Below, piece after piece: positions 44,698-57,779 of a stretch of 64,000 nucleotides of DNA. A model generated the notes under the pieces. It was not told the DNA's origin. It was given only the letters and a program-made list of their open reading frames with translations, and made no database searches. Origin of the DNA: Novakomyces olei (lineage: Eukaryota; Ascomycota; Novakomycetes; Novakomycetales; Novakomycetaceae); the NCBI GenBank assembly GCA_016906335.1, contig JADEYG010000009.1, forward strand, positions 735,001 through 799,000, in the 5' to 3' direction. The position numbers and the translations under genes were made by a program. Position 1 is the stretch's first letter; every line of letters begins with the position of its first letter.

Positions 44698-47600
44698 TTA
44701 TACGGCAGGCTCCGGGATATAATGCTTGCCGCCATTTAACTTTGATACACTGTCGCCATATTCTATACTGTCAACTTCGGAAACGTCCTGCTGATCGTAT
44801 CCCATACTCTCCGAGTCAGACTCGACATATTCCTGGGACAGTTGCTGCATAAAATAGCGGCTATTCTGTAAATGCCGCTGATCATGGGCACTATTATGGT
44901 GTGGATCGTGGTGTGACGGACCTGATGGCTGTGAGGTTGAGGCATCATTCATAACATCAGCTTTAGCGCCCACAGCAAGATGAGCTGAAGGGTCCCTTCC
45001 ATCCCCCAAGTACTCGCTACCATCACCCAAATCATGGAAAGAATGACTCATTTCACGTTTTGGTACAGAAAGCCGCTGCGTCTTTGTACGCACAAGAGCG
45101 CTCTCTGGAAGCTGCCGTAAATCTTGAGAAATATAAGCCAATTTGGCACGGAAATCATTTTCAGCGCCAAAAGTGGAGGGAGTCGTGCGGATAAGGTTGA
45201 CCATCTCGTTCCTAATCATTTCTTCCGGCCATATCTTGTACTCGAGCTCAATCTTTTTCCAGTCTATTTCATTCAAACTCTCATAATCATCGTTAATCAA
45301 ACTAGTAGTTGGTTAGATACTTTATTCGCAAATCACAAATAAATTGAATGGGCAATTTAACAAAAATAGTGAAAGTAGTATAAGAATGAAAACAAAAGAC
45401 AATTGATAAAACAAACACTCAAACAAACAAAAAAGAAGTTTGATCCGATAAACAGATAAATAAGTAAACAATTAACAAATAGACGGGTTATTACGATTCT
45501 GCAATCCATAAGCGATCGCCTGCTTTCATTGGTGGAATGCGGGAGTAGTACTCCTCTCGACGAGCCTTGGCCACTTCTTTGTCCAAGTTTCTCAATCGTA
45601 CAAGGCATTGTAAGCGAGAACGCGTCCCTAGGGCTTGAGAAATCAAGCTCATATTGGGCGGCTCTCCCGGGTGCATTTCCTCGTGCTCAGCCAAAAGCTG
45701 CTGGAAATGTGCATCCTCCTCTGGCGTCCAGCGGCCTTTCTTTTTATCTCTAGATTGAACAATCGACCTGTATCTATCCCTAATATCCTCGGGCATACGG
45801 CCCAGGATTTTAGACAGCTTGGCCCATTGCTGACCGTGTTCTGCTACTAGTCTACAGAGAAAGTTAGTATATCAAATTGAGCAAACACATTTTAATGCTT
45901 ACTCAACAAGCTGCTGTTTCTCAGCCGGCGACCACGAGCCACGGCGGTCGAAATAGTGGTAATATCTCCGAATGTAATTGTAAATACTACGAGGCTGGCG
46001 ATCAGGCAGACGAGATTCTGTACAGTTAGACATATAAAATAAAGTGATAATTAAACCAGGGACAAAGTAGTTTTCGAGAAGTAGTCTAGACAGACAACCG
46101 AACTAGACCAAGGACAAGGAGGCAAAAATAATTTAGGTAGCAAACCAAAACTATATTAGAACGAGAAAAACGAATTTGAAAAAGGCGCATACGTATTCGA
46201 GGTATCAATTCTTTTGTAACAAATTTCGAACGAGACTCTTCCCATACACGTCGTCGTAATTCAGCTTCCTTCATACCGCTCTCAATAAGGTACAGGCGCA
46301 CTTCTTCTTGTAAGATCATAGCTTCTTCGTGGGTATAATGCCCCCCCACACGATTATCGTGAGGGACGCGTGGCATATGTGCTTGATCGTGCAAGTTATG
46401 ATGCTGGTGATGATTATGCTGATGATGCTGATCAGGTCCAGCGGTCAGATCATCACGGCCCATAGCGCCGCCCAAGCTGGCTGCAACGTGCCGATCATGA
46501 TCTGTACTATCATCAATTGGAACAACTCCTCCAACTACGGATCCAGCTGAAGGCTGAGACCGAGCAGTTGGGCCAGACATTGTCTGCGCAGCCGCTACGG
46601 CAGCTGCATTTGTGGCAGTAGTTGCAGAGGCACTTGTGTCCGGAGCCATATTGAAAATTGACTCGGCTGTAACATCGTGCTTGGTGATATCATCGTTATC
46701 CTGGATCGTATCCTGAAGATGTTGCTGTAACGCGTCCTCTGCTGTTGGTGATATTCCGCTTTGTCGTTCTTTGTGTGCATCAACGACCATGCGCGCTTGT
46801 GAAAGTGTGAATCCGGGAAAGTGCGCTCCTACAACATTAGAATTTGATCACCAAAAGTTTGACGTAAAGAGCCATTTTATTTTATTTATTATTTACTTTT
46901 ACTTTTATTTTATTTTTTAATTTTTTGATAGTTTCACATACGAAGATCCTTTAGCAAAAGGTCCACAATCAGTCGCGAATCATAGTCGTCGTTGCGAATA
47001 GCCTGCCGCAGCTGAGTTTTCGAGAGGGAATGAGTCTGTTTATTAAGTTAAAAAAGTGAAAACAGATAAGCAGGAGAAGGAACTACCAACGAATTGGTGA
47101 TTTTCCCAAACAAAAAAAATAAAATTGTAAAAAAGAAGCGTGGCTGAATCTTTTACCTTTCGAAATTGCCGTACGATTTTACGGCTGTCGCTGTTTACGA
47201 TATCCTCCAACTCCGGGTGGTGAGGATCTCGTAGTATCGTCTCCATTAGCGACAGCAAAAAGAGCTCAACCGGCGGTAATTGCGGCGGCGCGCAGTAAGC
47301 AAATGCGGCAGATGAGTCGTCTGCCGCAGCGAGATAATCAGTAAAAGCAGCAGCGCAGGTATACGCGAGCTTTTAAATTGCACAGGGCGTAAGGATTAAA
47401 CCCGTAACAATTCGTGCAGCCAAATCAAAGTCAGCCGGCTTTTCCTGAATGGAAACGGTGTTCAATGTACGCGCTATGGAGTTCCGCAAACCGTCTTCAA
47501 AACAGTCGATCCTGCCTCGTTGTAAGAGGTCGAGGAGCTGATGTTGTGATTGACGAGTGATTGATTGATTGATTATATTTGCTTTATTTACTGGAAATAT

Positions 47601-47721
47601 TTGAATAATTATGGAATATTGATCATTTCGTTTTTCAAGTAAATTGTCGCTACAAACACGACTGCGCAGCGTATATTATACCAGACAAACCGTACCGTAT
47701 CTTTAAATGTGTGAATAACAT
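44698..47721 (-). CDS. Reb1/TTF1-like Myb-domain DNA-binding protein
   Basis: Probable sequence-specific nuclear factor of the Reb1/TTF-I kind, which in fungi acts at promoters and at Pol I terminators. Exons: 47402-47590, 47157-47320, 46942-47035, 46193-46828, 45903-46017, 45495-45851 and 44698-45301, plus a tentative first exon 47691-47721 that keeps phase; total then 729 residues. The Myb block is in the C-terminal half: RSIYNYIRRYYHYF, then RGSWSPAEKQQLVELVAEHG followed by AKLSKILGRMPEDIRDRYRS, then KKGRWTPEEDAHFQQLLAEH and a third Trp-rich repeat (DWKKIELEYKIWPEEMIRNE). The N-half has acidic and His/Gln-rich linkers. The assignment to Reb1 rather than another Myb rests on this repeat pattern. 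The 5' end is unsure because the copia element begins 14 bp beyond the tentative ATG. Confidence 0.72.
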
Positions 47722-47735
47722 TAAAATGTAAAAAC

Positions 47736-47889
47736 TGTTGGAATATGTTGAAATACATCTAAATATGGGCCAAACCTAATTATTATTTATGCAACTTATA
47801 CACACTATTGCTTATGAAGCCTATACTCACATACAATTATTTATATAGGTTGTAGCTAGAATTAGTAAATTTAACACAAAAGTTCAACA
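47736..47889 (+). repeat. Left LTR of the copia element
   Basis: 154 bp, starting TGTTGGAATATG and ending AAGTTCAACA, preceded by the target duplication AAAAC. No difference from the right LTR was found by eye. Confidence 0.95.
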
Positions 47890-47903
47890 GGTTATGAGCC
47901 TGG
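47890..47903 (+). other. Primer-binding site matching the initiator tRNA anticodon arm
   Basis: GGTTATGAGCCTGG immediately follows the left LTR. Its first 11 bases are complementary to GGCTCATAACC, the anticodon arm of initiator tRNA-Met, as in Drosophila copia (GGTTATGGGCCCAG), which primes from a cleaved half-tRNA. The usual tRNA 3' end complement is absent. Confidence 0.75.
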
Positions 47904-48002
47904 ATCGTTAGCCTTCAGAGCCAACAAAAATTTTTTGCTATCCAAAAAGCACTATCGTTTAATTAATTCTGTTCTCCCTTATCACCTGACAATCCTGTCA
48001 TA

Positions 48003-51000
48003 ATGGAAACAGACGCACCACTGAATATGCCTGCTCAGCCTCAAGGAAATAGCAGCTACTCTGCTCAAACAGCCCCTACGAAAATCTCTTTTCAGAAGCT
48101 CCGAGGCTCTGAAAACTACGATATATGGGCGCAGAACATGAAGGCCCATCTCAATGGGCTTGGCTTGTTTGGTTACGTCTCTGGCCGAATTAAGGAGCCA
48201 GAGAAGAAAGTCAAGGAAGTGAAGGACGAAAAGACGGCCGAGATCGAGGACGACACGGCGTCTATCCTCTCCGACGACGATTACGAGGATGTAAGCGATG
48301 AGCTAGCCACCTGGAAGCGCAACTGCTCCCTAGCTCTAAGCTACATCTTGAGTAATATATCTGTTGAAATCAACAGACGTGTGAAAAGACTTACAAGTCC
48401 CAAGGAAGTTTGGAGACTTTTGAAAAGGGAATATGCGCAGGCAGGTTTCTCCTACGTCGGTACTTGCTACCAAAATTTCTTCAGCCTGAGACTCCCCAGT
48501 GAACAGGCTAGAACTCCAGAGGAGTACTGCCGTAAGTTCGTCGACCGCCTAGAAACCTTTGAGTCTGCAGGGGAAAAGGTCGGAAGATATACACAAATTT
48601 ATACTTTCCTTACTGGTATAGAAATGGAGTATAGTCAGTTTGTCCAAATACAAAAAGACACCTACGACGTAAAGAACCCACTAGACCTTGACGTGATAAT
48701 AGAACGCTTTCTAAATCACAGTCGTGGCCGGGTTGCAGACTCCGAATTGGCATTAGTCGCCAAAGGAGCCAACTACAAGAAAAGGGACCAGTGCAGTTTC
48801 TGCAACAAGACTGGACATCTCTCGGAAAATTGTTGGAAAAGGTTCCCCGAAAAGAGACCAGGAGTTACAAAAAGGGGGCCGAAGGAGGCGACCAAGACGT
48901 TTGTTGCCTCTGCGCAAGTTTCTTCTTTTACGGCAGTGCCAAATACAACGGCATGGATTGTGGACTCAGGTGCTACACAGCACATGTGTAACAGTCCAGC
49001 TTGGATTACGAACCTTAAGCCCACGAACAATCAGTGGGTGGAGACGGGGTCAGGCAAGACTCCGGCCCTAGGAGTTGGCAACGTCACACTCAATGTGCGC
49101 AAGCCAAGTGGTGTGGTAACGCAACTCACATTTGGCAACGTACTTTATGTGCCAGCTCTGCCCATCAATCTTCTCTCCATGACAATACTTGTCGAGCGAG
49201 GTCTGAACTTTGAGATACGCTCTGAAGGGCCTTTGGTCAGACACGCAGGAGAAGATGAGGTACTTACGAAACTAATCAGTTATAAGGGCCACTGGATGTT
49301 GGATTGTATTGGTCAACCGACAAGCAAAAACCAGTCCAAAGACGAAGCAACAGCCCTTATCGTAGCCACAGAGAATGTCTGGCACAAGCGTTATGGTCAC
49401 GCTTCGGCCAAAACAATCTCTCAGACGGCAAACCATGTTATAGGCATGGACATTGCCCCGGCATTAGAGCCGGAGGGTGCATGTACAGTCTGCGAACTCT
49501 CCAAGTCGCACAGGACAGTACATCGCCAGACACTGGAGCGAGCTACCGAGAAGCTCGACCGAGTCTACATGGACTTAATGGGTCCAATGAGCCAAATATC
49601 CAGAGACGGATACCGCTACGTAATCATCTTGACCGATGAAGTCAGTCGTTTTCGCTGGATCATACCTTTGACCTCGAAAACAGCTAGCTCAGTTCTTTCG
49701 GCAATAAAGCTCTGGACTGAATTCATCAAGAATTACTTCAAGGCAATGCCAAAGTCCATTCGCACAGACGGCGGTCTTGAATTTACCTCTGCTCAACCCT
49801 GGCTTACATCACTGGGAGTTAAAATTGAAAACACCGTGCCATATACGCCTGAGCAAAATGGAATGGCAGAGCGTAGCAACGGGCTAATAAGTGAAAAGGC
49901 CAGGGCACTCAGCATCGGAGGATGTTTGAAGGAAGACATGTGGTATGCAGCTATGGAGACAGCTACATATCTCCTCAACGTACAATTCACCAAAACGCTG
50001 AACATGACACCTCATGAAGCACTTTATGGGACACTGCCACGAGTGGACCACATTAAAGTGTATGGATGCAGAGTATATGTCCACATCCCACATGAAAAAC
50101 GTGTCAAAAGCGACAAACTAGGCAGTCGTGCACAGATTGGCAAGCTGGTTGGTTACGAAAGCCATACCATTTATAAAATCCAGCTGCCAAGCGGCCAAAC
50201 GACACGGTCAAGTCACGTCAGGTTCGATGAAAACACCATCGATGACTACACCGGCAACAACATCAGCAGCCCACCAAACTTTCAGGTGCCTGATGAAGAA
50301 AATGCTGCCTTGTCCCCACTCCTGACACCGCTGCCGTTGCAGCAGCCGGAGGGTGAGGACAGTGATAAAGTCACTATCACCGAAGGGCCGCCGACAACGA
50401 CAGCAGCGGACAGGAGTGAGGAGGACTCATCAAACAATGAAAAAATCCAACAAGCTAGCAACACTCACGCTGAGCCGGAGCAAGCTAACAACACTCACGC
50501 TGAGCCGGAACAGCAACTGACAATAATTAGTGAAGCACCTGTGCCGAGCCTGCGTCGGTCAGCACGTCTAAACGAAACGCAGAAGTCTCTACTTACTGTT
50601 GCTCATGCAGTTTACATAGAGCCGCAGACTCTCCGAGAGGCACTCGAGTCCCCACAAGCTCGGGAATGGACCGAAGCTTGCCATGCGGAACTCAAGTCGT
50701 TAGACAAAAACGAGACCTGGACGTTAGTGAACAAGTCCGACATTGAAAAGGGCAAGCACGTCTTAAAAGGCAAATGGGTCTTTAAAATAAAGAGAGACAC
50801 AGAAGGCAATGTGCAAAAATACAAAGCAAGATGGGTTGTAAAAGGTTATTTGCAAAAGGAAGGAATTGATTACCAAGAGACCTTTGCGCCTGTAGTACAT
50901 ACCGCGACGTGGAGAATGGTATTGGCCATTGTCGCATTCAAAGATCTGGAATGTGACCAGATGGACTTCGAAACCGCTTTTCTGAACGCACAAGTACAAG

Positions 51001-52172
51001 AAGAAGTGTACGTCGAACAACCTGTCGGCTTCGAAACCGGAAAGGACCAAGTATGCAAGCTTCGCAAAACATTGTATGGACTAAAACAGTCTCCACGCGA
51101 GTGGTACAAATGTCTGCGCCAGATGTTCAGGCAGCTTGGGTTCATTCCCCTTAAATCCGATAACTCAGTATTCGTCCGGGACGAGAATGAAATAATTCTC
51201 GCCCATACAGACGATTTGCTGGTCATCGCAGCTACAGAATCAAAGTTAGCTGACATTAAAAAGGAAATTAAAACGGCTTACGTAGCCAAGGACCTCGGTC
51301 CGGCGAACCTTTTCGTCGGAATACAAATTGTACGAGACAGAAAGCATAGAAGCATAGAGCTTAAACAAGAACACTATGTCACTAATATGCTTGAACGCTT
51401 CGGAATGATGGACTGCAAGGCCATCGAAACCCCAATGGCCGAGGATAGAGAGGCCATTGGTGGACAGCCCGAGTCAGAGCCGACCAAAGAGATGCAAACG
51501 CAGTACCAGCAACTCATAGGTTCGCTGCTCTTTGCGTCGACTCAGACGCGACCCGACATAGCCTACGCGGTTAACACCCTGGCTCGACATATGCACCGGC
51601 CAAGTGAAGAGCACTTGACTGCTGCCAAAAGAGTCTTGAGATATCTAAAAGGAACAAAAACTTACAGTATCAAGTATAGATTCAGCAAGGACAACATGGA
51701 CCTAAAGGTCCATACGGACTCGGACTGGGCAGGCGACCCAGACACCAGACGGTCATGCTCTGGTTTCATACTCTTGGCCGGTGGAGGACCTGTGTCGTGG
51801 AGATCAACTCTCCAAACGACAGTGGCTCTCTCCTCCACTGAGGCCGAGTATGTTGGCTTGTCGATCAGTGGCCAAGAGGTGCTGTGGGCCCAACAGCTCC
51901 TCTTGGAACTGAACTACAATGAGGACGACAGATTGCCTATGATTGTCCTGGAGGACAACCAAGGCGCTATCGCCCTCGCCAAGAACCCGCAATTTCACCG
52001 AAGGACAAAACACGTAGCCATCCGATGGCACTTTGTCCGTGAGCTAACGGAGTCAGAAAGAATAAAAATCAAGTACATACCAACCGCTCGTATGGCAGCT
52101 GACGGCCTTACAAAACCGCTCCGCAAGCTACTGTTTAAAAACTTTACAAAGTTAGTTGGAGTGAGCGAATAA
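48003..52172 (+). CDS. Copia gag-pol polyprotein
   Basis: One frame of 1389 residues. In order: Gag with a UBN2-type N-half and a CCHC zinc knuckle (about residue 264), an aspartic protease (WIVDSGATQHM, about 318), the GAG-pre-integrase histidine segment (WHKRYGHA), integrase (about 510-640; DRVYMDLMGPM, PEQNGMAERSNG), reverse transcriptase (about 900-1150; KARWVVKGY, TLYGLKQSPREWYK) and RNase H (about 1235-1370; VHTDSDWAGDPDTRRSCSGF, STEAEY). The order protease-integrase-RT-RNase H is the copia order. In this family Gag may be made separately by splicing or processing. It looks whole. Confidence 0.96.
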   Translation: METDAPLNMPAQPQGNSSYSAQTAPTKISFQKLRGSENYDIWAQNMKAHLNGLGLFGYVSGRIKEPEKKVKEVKDEKTAEIEDDTASILSDDDYEDVSDELATWKRNCSLALSYILSNISVEINRRVKRLTSPKEVWRLLKREYAQAGFSYVGTCYQNFFSLRLPSEQARTPEEYCRKFVDRLETFESAGEKVGRYTQIYTFLTGIEMEYSQFVQIQKDTYDVKNPLDLDVIIERFLNHSRGRVADSELALVAKGANYKKRDQCSFCNKTGHLSENCWKRFPEKRPGVTKRGPKEATKTFVASAQVSSFTAVPNTTAWIVDSGATQHMCNSPAWITNLKPTNNQWVETGSGKTPALGVGNVTLNVRKPSGVVTQLTFGNVLYVPALPINLLSMTILVERGLNFEIRSEGPLVRHAGEDEVLTKLISYKGHWMLDCIGQPTSKNQSKDEATALIVATENVWHKRYGHASAKTISQTANHVIGMDIAPALEPEGACTVCELSKSHRTVHRQTLERATEKLDRVYMDLMGPMSQISRDGYRYVIILTDEVSRFRWIIPLTSKTASSVLSAIKLWTEFIKNYFKAMPKSIRTDGGLEFTSAQPWLTSLGVKIENTVPYTPEQNGMAERSNGLISEKARALSIGGCLKEDMWYAAMETATYLLNVQFTKTLNMTPHEALYGTLPRVDHIKVYGCRVYVHIPHEKRVKSDKLGSRAQIGKLVGYESHTIYKIQLPSGQTTRSSHVRFDENTIDDYTGNNISSPPNFQVPDEENAALSPLLTPLPLQQPEGEDSDKVTITEGPPTTTAADRSEEDSSNNEKIQQASNTHAEPEQANNTHAEPEQQLTIISEAPVPSLRRSARLNETQKSLLTVAHAVYIEPQTLREALESPQAREWTEACHAELKSLDKNETWTLVNKSDIEKGKHVLKGKWVFKIKRDTEGNVQKYKARWVVKGYLQKEGIDYQETFAPVVHTATWRMVLAIVAFKDLECDQMDFETAFLNAQVQEEVYVEQPVGFETGKDQVCKLRKTLYGLKQSPREWYKCLRQMFRQLGFIPLKSDNSVFVRDENEIILAHTDDLLVIAATESKLADIKKEIKTAYVAKDLGPANLFVGIQIVRDRKHRSIELKQEHYVTNMLERFGMMDCKAIETPMAEDREAIGGQPESEPTKEMQTQYQQLIGSLLFASTQTRPDIAYAVNTLARHMHRPSEEHLTAAKRVLRYLKGTKTYSIKYRFSKDNMDLKVHTDSDWAGDPDTRRSCSGFILLAGGGPVSWRSTLQTTVALSSTEAEYVGLSISGQEVLWAQQLLLELNYNEDDRLPMIVLEDNQGAIALAKNPQFHRRTKHVAIRWHFVRELTESERIKIKYIPTARMAADGLTKPLRKLLFKNFTKLVGVSE

Positions 52173-52236
52173 AGTAAGTAACCTTACCACGTGATCCGCG
52201 CATACAGGCTTACCGTGCCCGCCGCCTGGGAGGGTG

Positions 52237-52390
52237 TGTTGGAATATGTTGAAATACATCTAAATATGGGCCAAACCTAATTATTATTTATGCAACTTAT
52301 ACACACTATTGCTTATGAAGCCTATACTCACATACAATTATTTATATAGGTTGTAGCTAGAATTAGTAAATTTAACACAAAAGTTCAACA
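52237..52390 (+). repeat. Right LTR of the copia element
   Basis: 154 bp, same as the left LTR by eye, followed by the target duplication AAAAC. It ends about 365 bp before the SEC24 start codon. Confidence 0.95.
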
Positions 52391-52754
52391 AAAACAATAT
52401 TAAAAAGTACAATAATATTAAAAAGTAAAATAATATTAAAAAGTAGAACAATACTTACGAGGCAGATTAATGTACGGAGACATACCTAGAACATGTATAG
52501 GGAACTTTGAAAATAAAATAAAAAATAATAAAGTACGTATTCAAAGAAACACGTACAAACTAACCGTGCAGTCCAGTCCAAAGGCCACACCAGTCCTTCC
52601 CCTTCAGCTACTGTGTGGCAATTGCGAGGCAATTGCGAGTTTGACTCGCAATCCCGGACAGAAAAGTCTCCTTGCCGTGGTCGCAGTTGGATACGAGAGA
52701 CTAGAAAAGTTTTCAAGTTGGTTCAAGTCTTAGTTTCCACCTACTGGCAGCGAC
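52391..52754. other. SEC24 promoter region next to the copia element
   Basis: Begins with the target duplication, then a short tandem AATATTAAAAAGTA(C/A)AATA repeat (52395-52450), then SEC24 upstream sequence with a dyad of TTGCGAG/CTCGCAA words near 52621-52652. No gene seen. Confidence 0.5.
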
Positions 52755-55640
52755 ATGACCGACCTGCCACCTGGGCCGCAGGATGGCACTGCCGCTGCTC
52801 CAGCGGCAGTGCCTCACGCGTCCGCCCGACGCCCTCGACGGCAATATGCTCACGACCAATTCGATCTTACTTCTGGCGCTTATCCCCAGCAACAGGACCC
52901 TTCACTGGCCGCTGCTCCTGGCTACAATGCGGCTCCTATGCCTGAGCCAAGCCAGTTCCAGCCACAGCCAATTCAGCCTGGGTACGGGCAGCCTGGAGTG
53001 CAGGCTGGAGGCCAGCCTGCTTACGGGCAGGCGCAGTTTAGTTCTCTCGCCGACGGAATGGCACGAATGAACGTTAATATGGGGGTAATTGAATTTATTA
53101 AATTATTTTTCATTGTCCACTTGCCATTGCCCTGCTAACTCGACAGTCGCGTCTGAACCAGCTAGAGCCTATTGACCTGATTAATCAGCCTCCTGATATG
53201 AGCCAGATTAATGCTCCGCCGCCGGCACTAATCTTACCAGAGAGGGTATGTTTGCTTAAAGCGTTTGCTCCACTGGATTTCGGTAGCATTCGCCGTTAAA
53301 TAAATAAAGCAATGACACATGAAGCCAATTGAATAATGAAAAAGAAATAATTTGCTTAATCAACTACTTGTCAACATCTTTTTCAGCAATCTAACAAAAC
53401 AGGCGGCGGCTACTCCGTCAGAGAACGCCAACGGCTCGCCAGACTACGTTCGCTGCACGCTTAACGCTGTACCCACAACAAACGGTTTACTTAAAAAATC
53501 TAAACTGCCGTTTGCCCTTGTCCTGCGCCCGTACACCGCACTGCGAAACGAAGACGAACCCGTCCCCGTCATCACGGATCAGCTCATCTCCCGCTGCCGT
53601 CGCTGCCGGGCCTATATTAACCCCTTCTCCACCTTTATTGAAGATGGCCACCGATGGCGATGTGCTCTCTGCAACCTGATAAACGACGTGCCCCAGGGCT
53701 TTGACTGGGACCTTATTGCAAACAAGGCTAAAGACCGATGGGCTCGGGCAGAATTGAACCATTCTGTTGTTGATTTTGTAGCACCGCAAGAGTATATGGC
53801 CCGGCCGCCTCAGCCTTTGGTCATTGTATTTGTTATTGATGTGTCTGCGGCTGCAGTGCAGTCTGGCCTTGTTGCTACTACTGCACGTACAATCCTGGAG
53901 TCGCTGGACCGGATCCCCAATTCTGACGGGAGGACGCGGCTGGCCATCCTCGGCGTAGACTCTTCCCTCCACTACTTTGCCATGTCTCCCAGCAGCGACA
54001 ACGACACTAGCTCTGAGCAGAGTACACAGATGCTGGTGGTCTCTGACTTGGACGAGCCTTTCCTGCCGACGCCGGTAGACCTTTTGCTCAATCTGAAAGA
54101 GTGCCGTTCAGGTATCGAATCATTGCTCGAACGCTTTAGTGATATGTTCCAGCACACGCACGATACGGGCAGTGCTCTGGGTCCAGCATTAAAGGCTGCC
54201 CACAAGATGATTGCTAATGTTGGAGGCAAAATAATTGTGCTAACTGCCTCGCTGCCCAACAAGGGCGAAGGCAGGTTGGAGGTACGTGACGATCATAAAG
54301 CCTGGGGCACGAGTAAGGAGGCCAGTCTTTTGCAGACACAGTCGTCCTTCTACAAGAGTTTTGCAGTAGAATGCAGTAAGCAGCATGTGTCTGTCGATAT
54401 GTTTACGTTTGCCTCTGGCTACCAGGACGTTGCCTCCCTCAGCTGTCTGCCAAGGTACACGGGTGGCCAAACGCATTACTACCCCGGGTGGAGTGCCATT
54501 GCTACTGAAGACGCAGTTAAATTTGCACGTGAACTGAGTGAGCATTTAAGTATGGAGATTCAGCTCGAGGCAGTTATGCGGATCAGAGGCACTTCTAACC
54601 TGCGAATGCAAACTTTTTACGGTAATTTCTTCAATAGATCTTCCGATCTATGCGCTCTGCCGGCTTTCCCACGGGATCAAGGTTATGTTGTTGAGGTGGC
54701 CATTGACGATAACCTGACAAAGCCCTTTGTTGTACTGCAAACTGCCGTTCTGCATACAACTTGCCACGGAGAAAGAAGGATCCGGACAATAAACATTGCC
54801 ATCCCCACAACGGACAAATTGGCAGAGGTATATGCTGCTGCTGACCAAGTAGCAATCACCACCTATCTTTCGTACAAGGCAGTAGAACGCTGCCTTACCT
54901 CTGGCAGCGATTCTGCTCGCGAGTTTATCGTGGAGAGACTTGTTGCAGTGATGGAAACGTTCCGCAAACAACTGACGGGTCAAAATACGGGGGCCTCATT
55001 GCCCTTGCAGTTGAGCAAAAACCTGAAGCTCCTACCTTTCCTCTGTCTTGCACTGACAAAGCACGTTGGCTTCCGTAAAGCACAAATTGCCTCGGACGTT
55101 AGATCAGCTGCTTTAAATTACTTGTCCAGTTTCCCTCCGGCCCGACTGATTCCGTACATTGTCCCACGATTTTTTGGGCTGCACAATATGCCCGACGATG
55201 CTGGTGTTCCAGCGCCTGAGCAGGGCGGCAGTATTGCGCTGCCGCCTCAGCTAAACTTGACTTTTGCCAACTACGAGTCCTATGGGCTCTATCTGTTTGA
55301 TGATGGATTAGTGCAAGTGCTCTGGCTGGGTAAAGACGCAGTGCCTTTACTGCTGCAGGACGTGTTTGGTGTACAGAGCCTGCAGCAGCTCAAGGGCGGT
55401 AAAACCGTGTTGCCTGTGCTGGAAGACTCGCCCATGAACCAGCGAGTACACAATATACTGGCTAAACTGCGGTCTGCTGATAAGGGGTCGATTGTTTCTC
55501 AGCAGCTTTGGATCGTGCGAGGCGACTTGGATCCTGCTCTGCAGAAGTGGGTGCTGCTTATGCTGCTGGAAGACCGGACGGACGCTCAGCCCAGTTACCA
55601 CCAGTTTATTACCCAGCTCAAGGAGAAGGTGAATGCTTGA
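52755..55640 (+). CDS. SEC24: COPII coat cargo adaptor SEC24
   Basis: Binds export signals of cargo at ER exit sites as a dimer with Sec23. Exons 52755-53084, 53147-53245 and 53403-55640 give 888 residues, a normal Sec24 length. A Pro/Gln/Gly-rich N-terminus (1-140) precedes the zinc finger [11 protein letters not shown]...[11 protein letters not shown] (about 205-232), then the trunk ([18 protein letters not shown]), the beta-sandwich, helical and gelsolin-like domains ([31 protein letters not shown]). The third exon acceptor was placed so that ILPERAAATP continues to [13 protein letters not shown]. The next AG upstream gives a stop. Confidence 0.96.
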
Positions 55641-56330
55641 GAGGGGCAGGTAGACAGGTTTACAGGTGCAGTTGGCCGTGCAAGATAAAAAATGATATCA
55701 TTCACAGTATATCGTGTTTGTATTACAATTATAGCGTGGTACGTACCAAGCCACCACGCGCCTTGTAGGCCGTTGATCTAACCGTATTCTTGTCCTTGCA
55801 TTATTATTCAAAAGCTGACTCTGACAAGGGGTGATCGATATATGAGAGCGGTGCTATATAGTAGAATAACATTTTATTTCGAAAATACGCTCCAATTAAT
55901 TTTTGTTTTTCAAGATTAATTGTATATATTACGTAGTATAGTATTTTACGTGTTTTATAGAGAAACCTGTTGTACAATATAACATTTTATATACGTTGTA
56001 CAATACGCACTGTATACTGTATACGTTAACGTGTACAATATACACCGTATACCGTACCTAATCGTCTCCTTACTTGATTTGACTCACAAGTAACCGTATC
56101 AGTTGAATGCGCGCCTTGTAATTAATTCTTCCTTCATTGTCCCTCCCTTCTCGGCTTGAAGGTTCCTTTGCTTTACTTTTGCTCCCGATTCGTATAAAAA
56201 GCACCTTTTCCCGCAATCGTTTCCCATTGTAATCCATCGTTTCTTTGCTGGCATATTCAATTGCAATTGGAGCCAATTTGTACTTTTTTATTAGTGCATA
56301 TCATCGGTGTTTACTTGCTCCACGCGAACA
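55641..56330. other. SEC24 3' flank and MAP kinase promoter region
   Basis: AT-rich; around 55975-56060 there are repeated GTATAC/GTACAATA palindromic words. A basic minus-strand open frame at 56070-56276 is unrecognised and is not called. Confidence 0.5.

Positions 56331-57779
<1,449 letters not shown>

Larger units (their letters stand above)
47736..52390 (+). mobile_element. Ty1/copia LTR retrotransposon, looks whole
   Basis: A 4655-bp element of the copia (Pseudoviridae) family. It has two 154-bp LTRs with TGTTG...CAACA ends that are identical by eye, a 5-bp target duplication AAAAC (47731-47735 and 52391-52395), a primer-binding site directly after the left LTR, a purine-rich stretch (GGGAGGGTG) before the right LTR, and one long gag-pol frame. 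Identical LTRs and a clean target duplication say that the insertion is very recent. It lies in the promoter interval between the Reb1-like gene and SEC24. Confidence 0.97.

Noticed and set aside
56070-56276. Basic minus-strand frame upstream of the MAP kinase
   Set aside because: No recognisable domain; it lacks a good start and would need exons antisense to the MAP kinase. Kept as unexplained, not as a gene.
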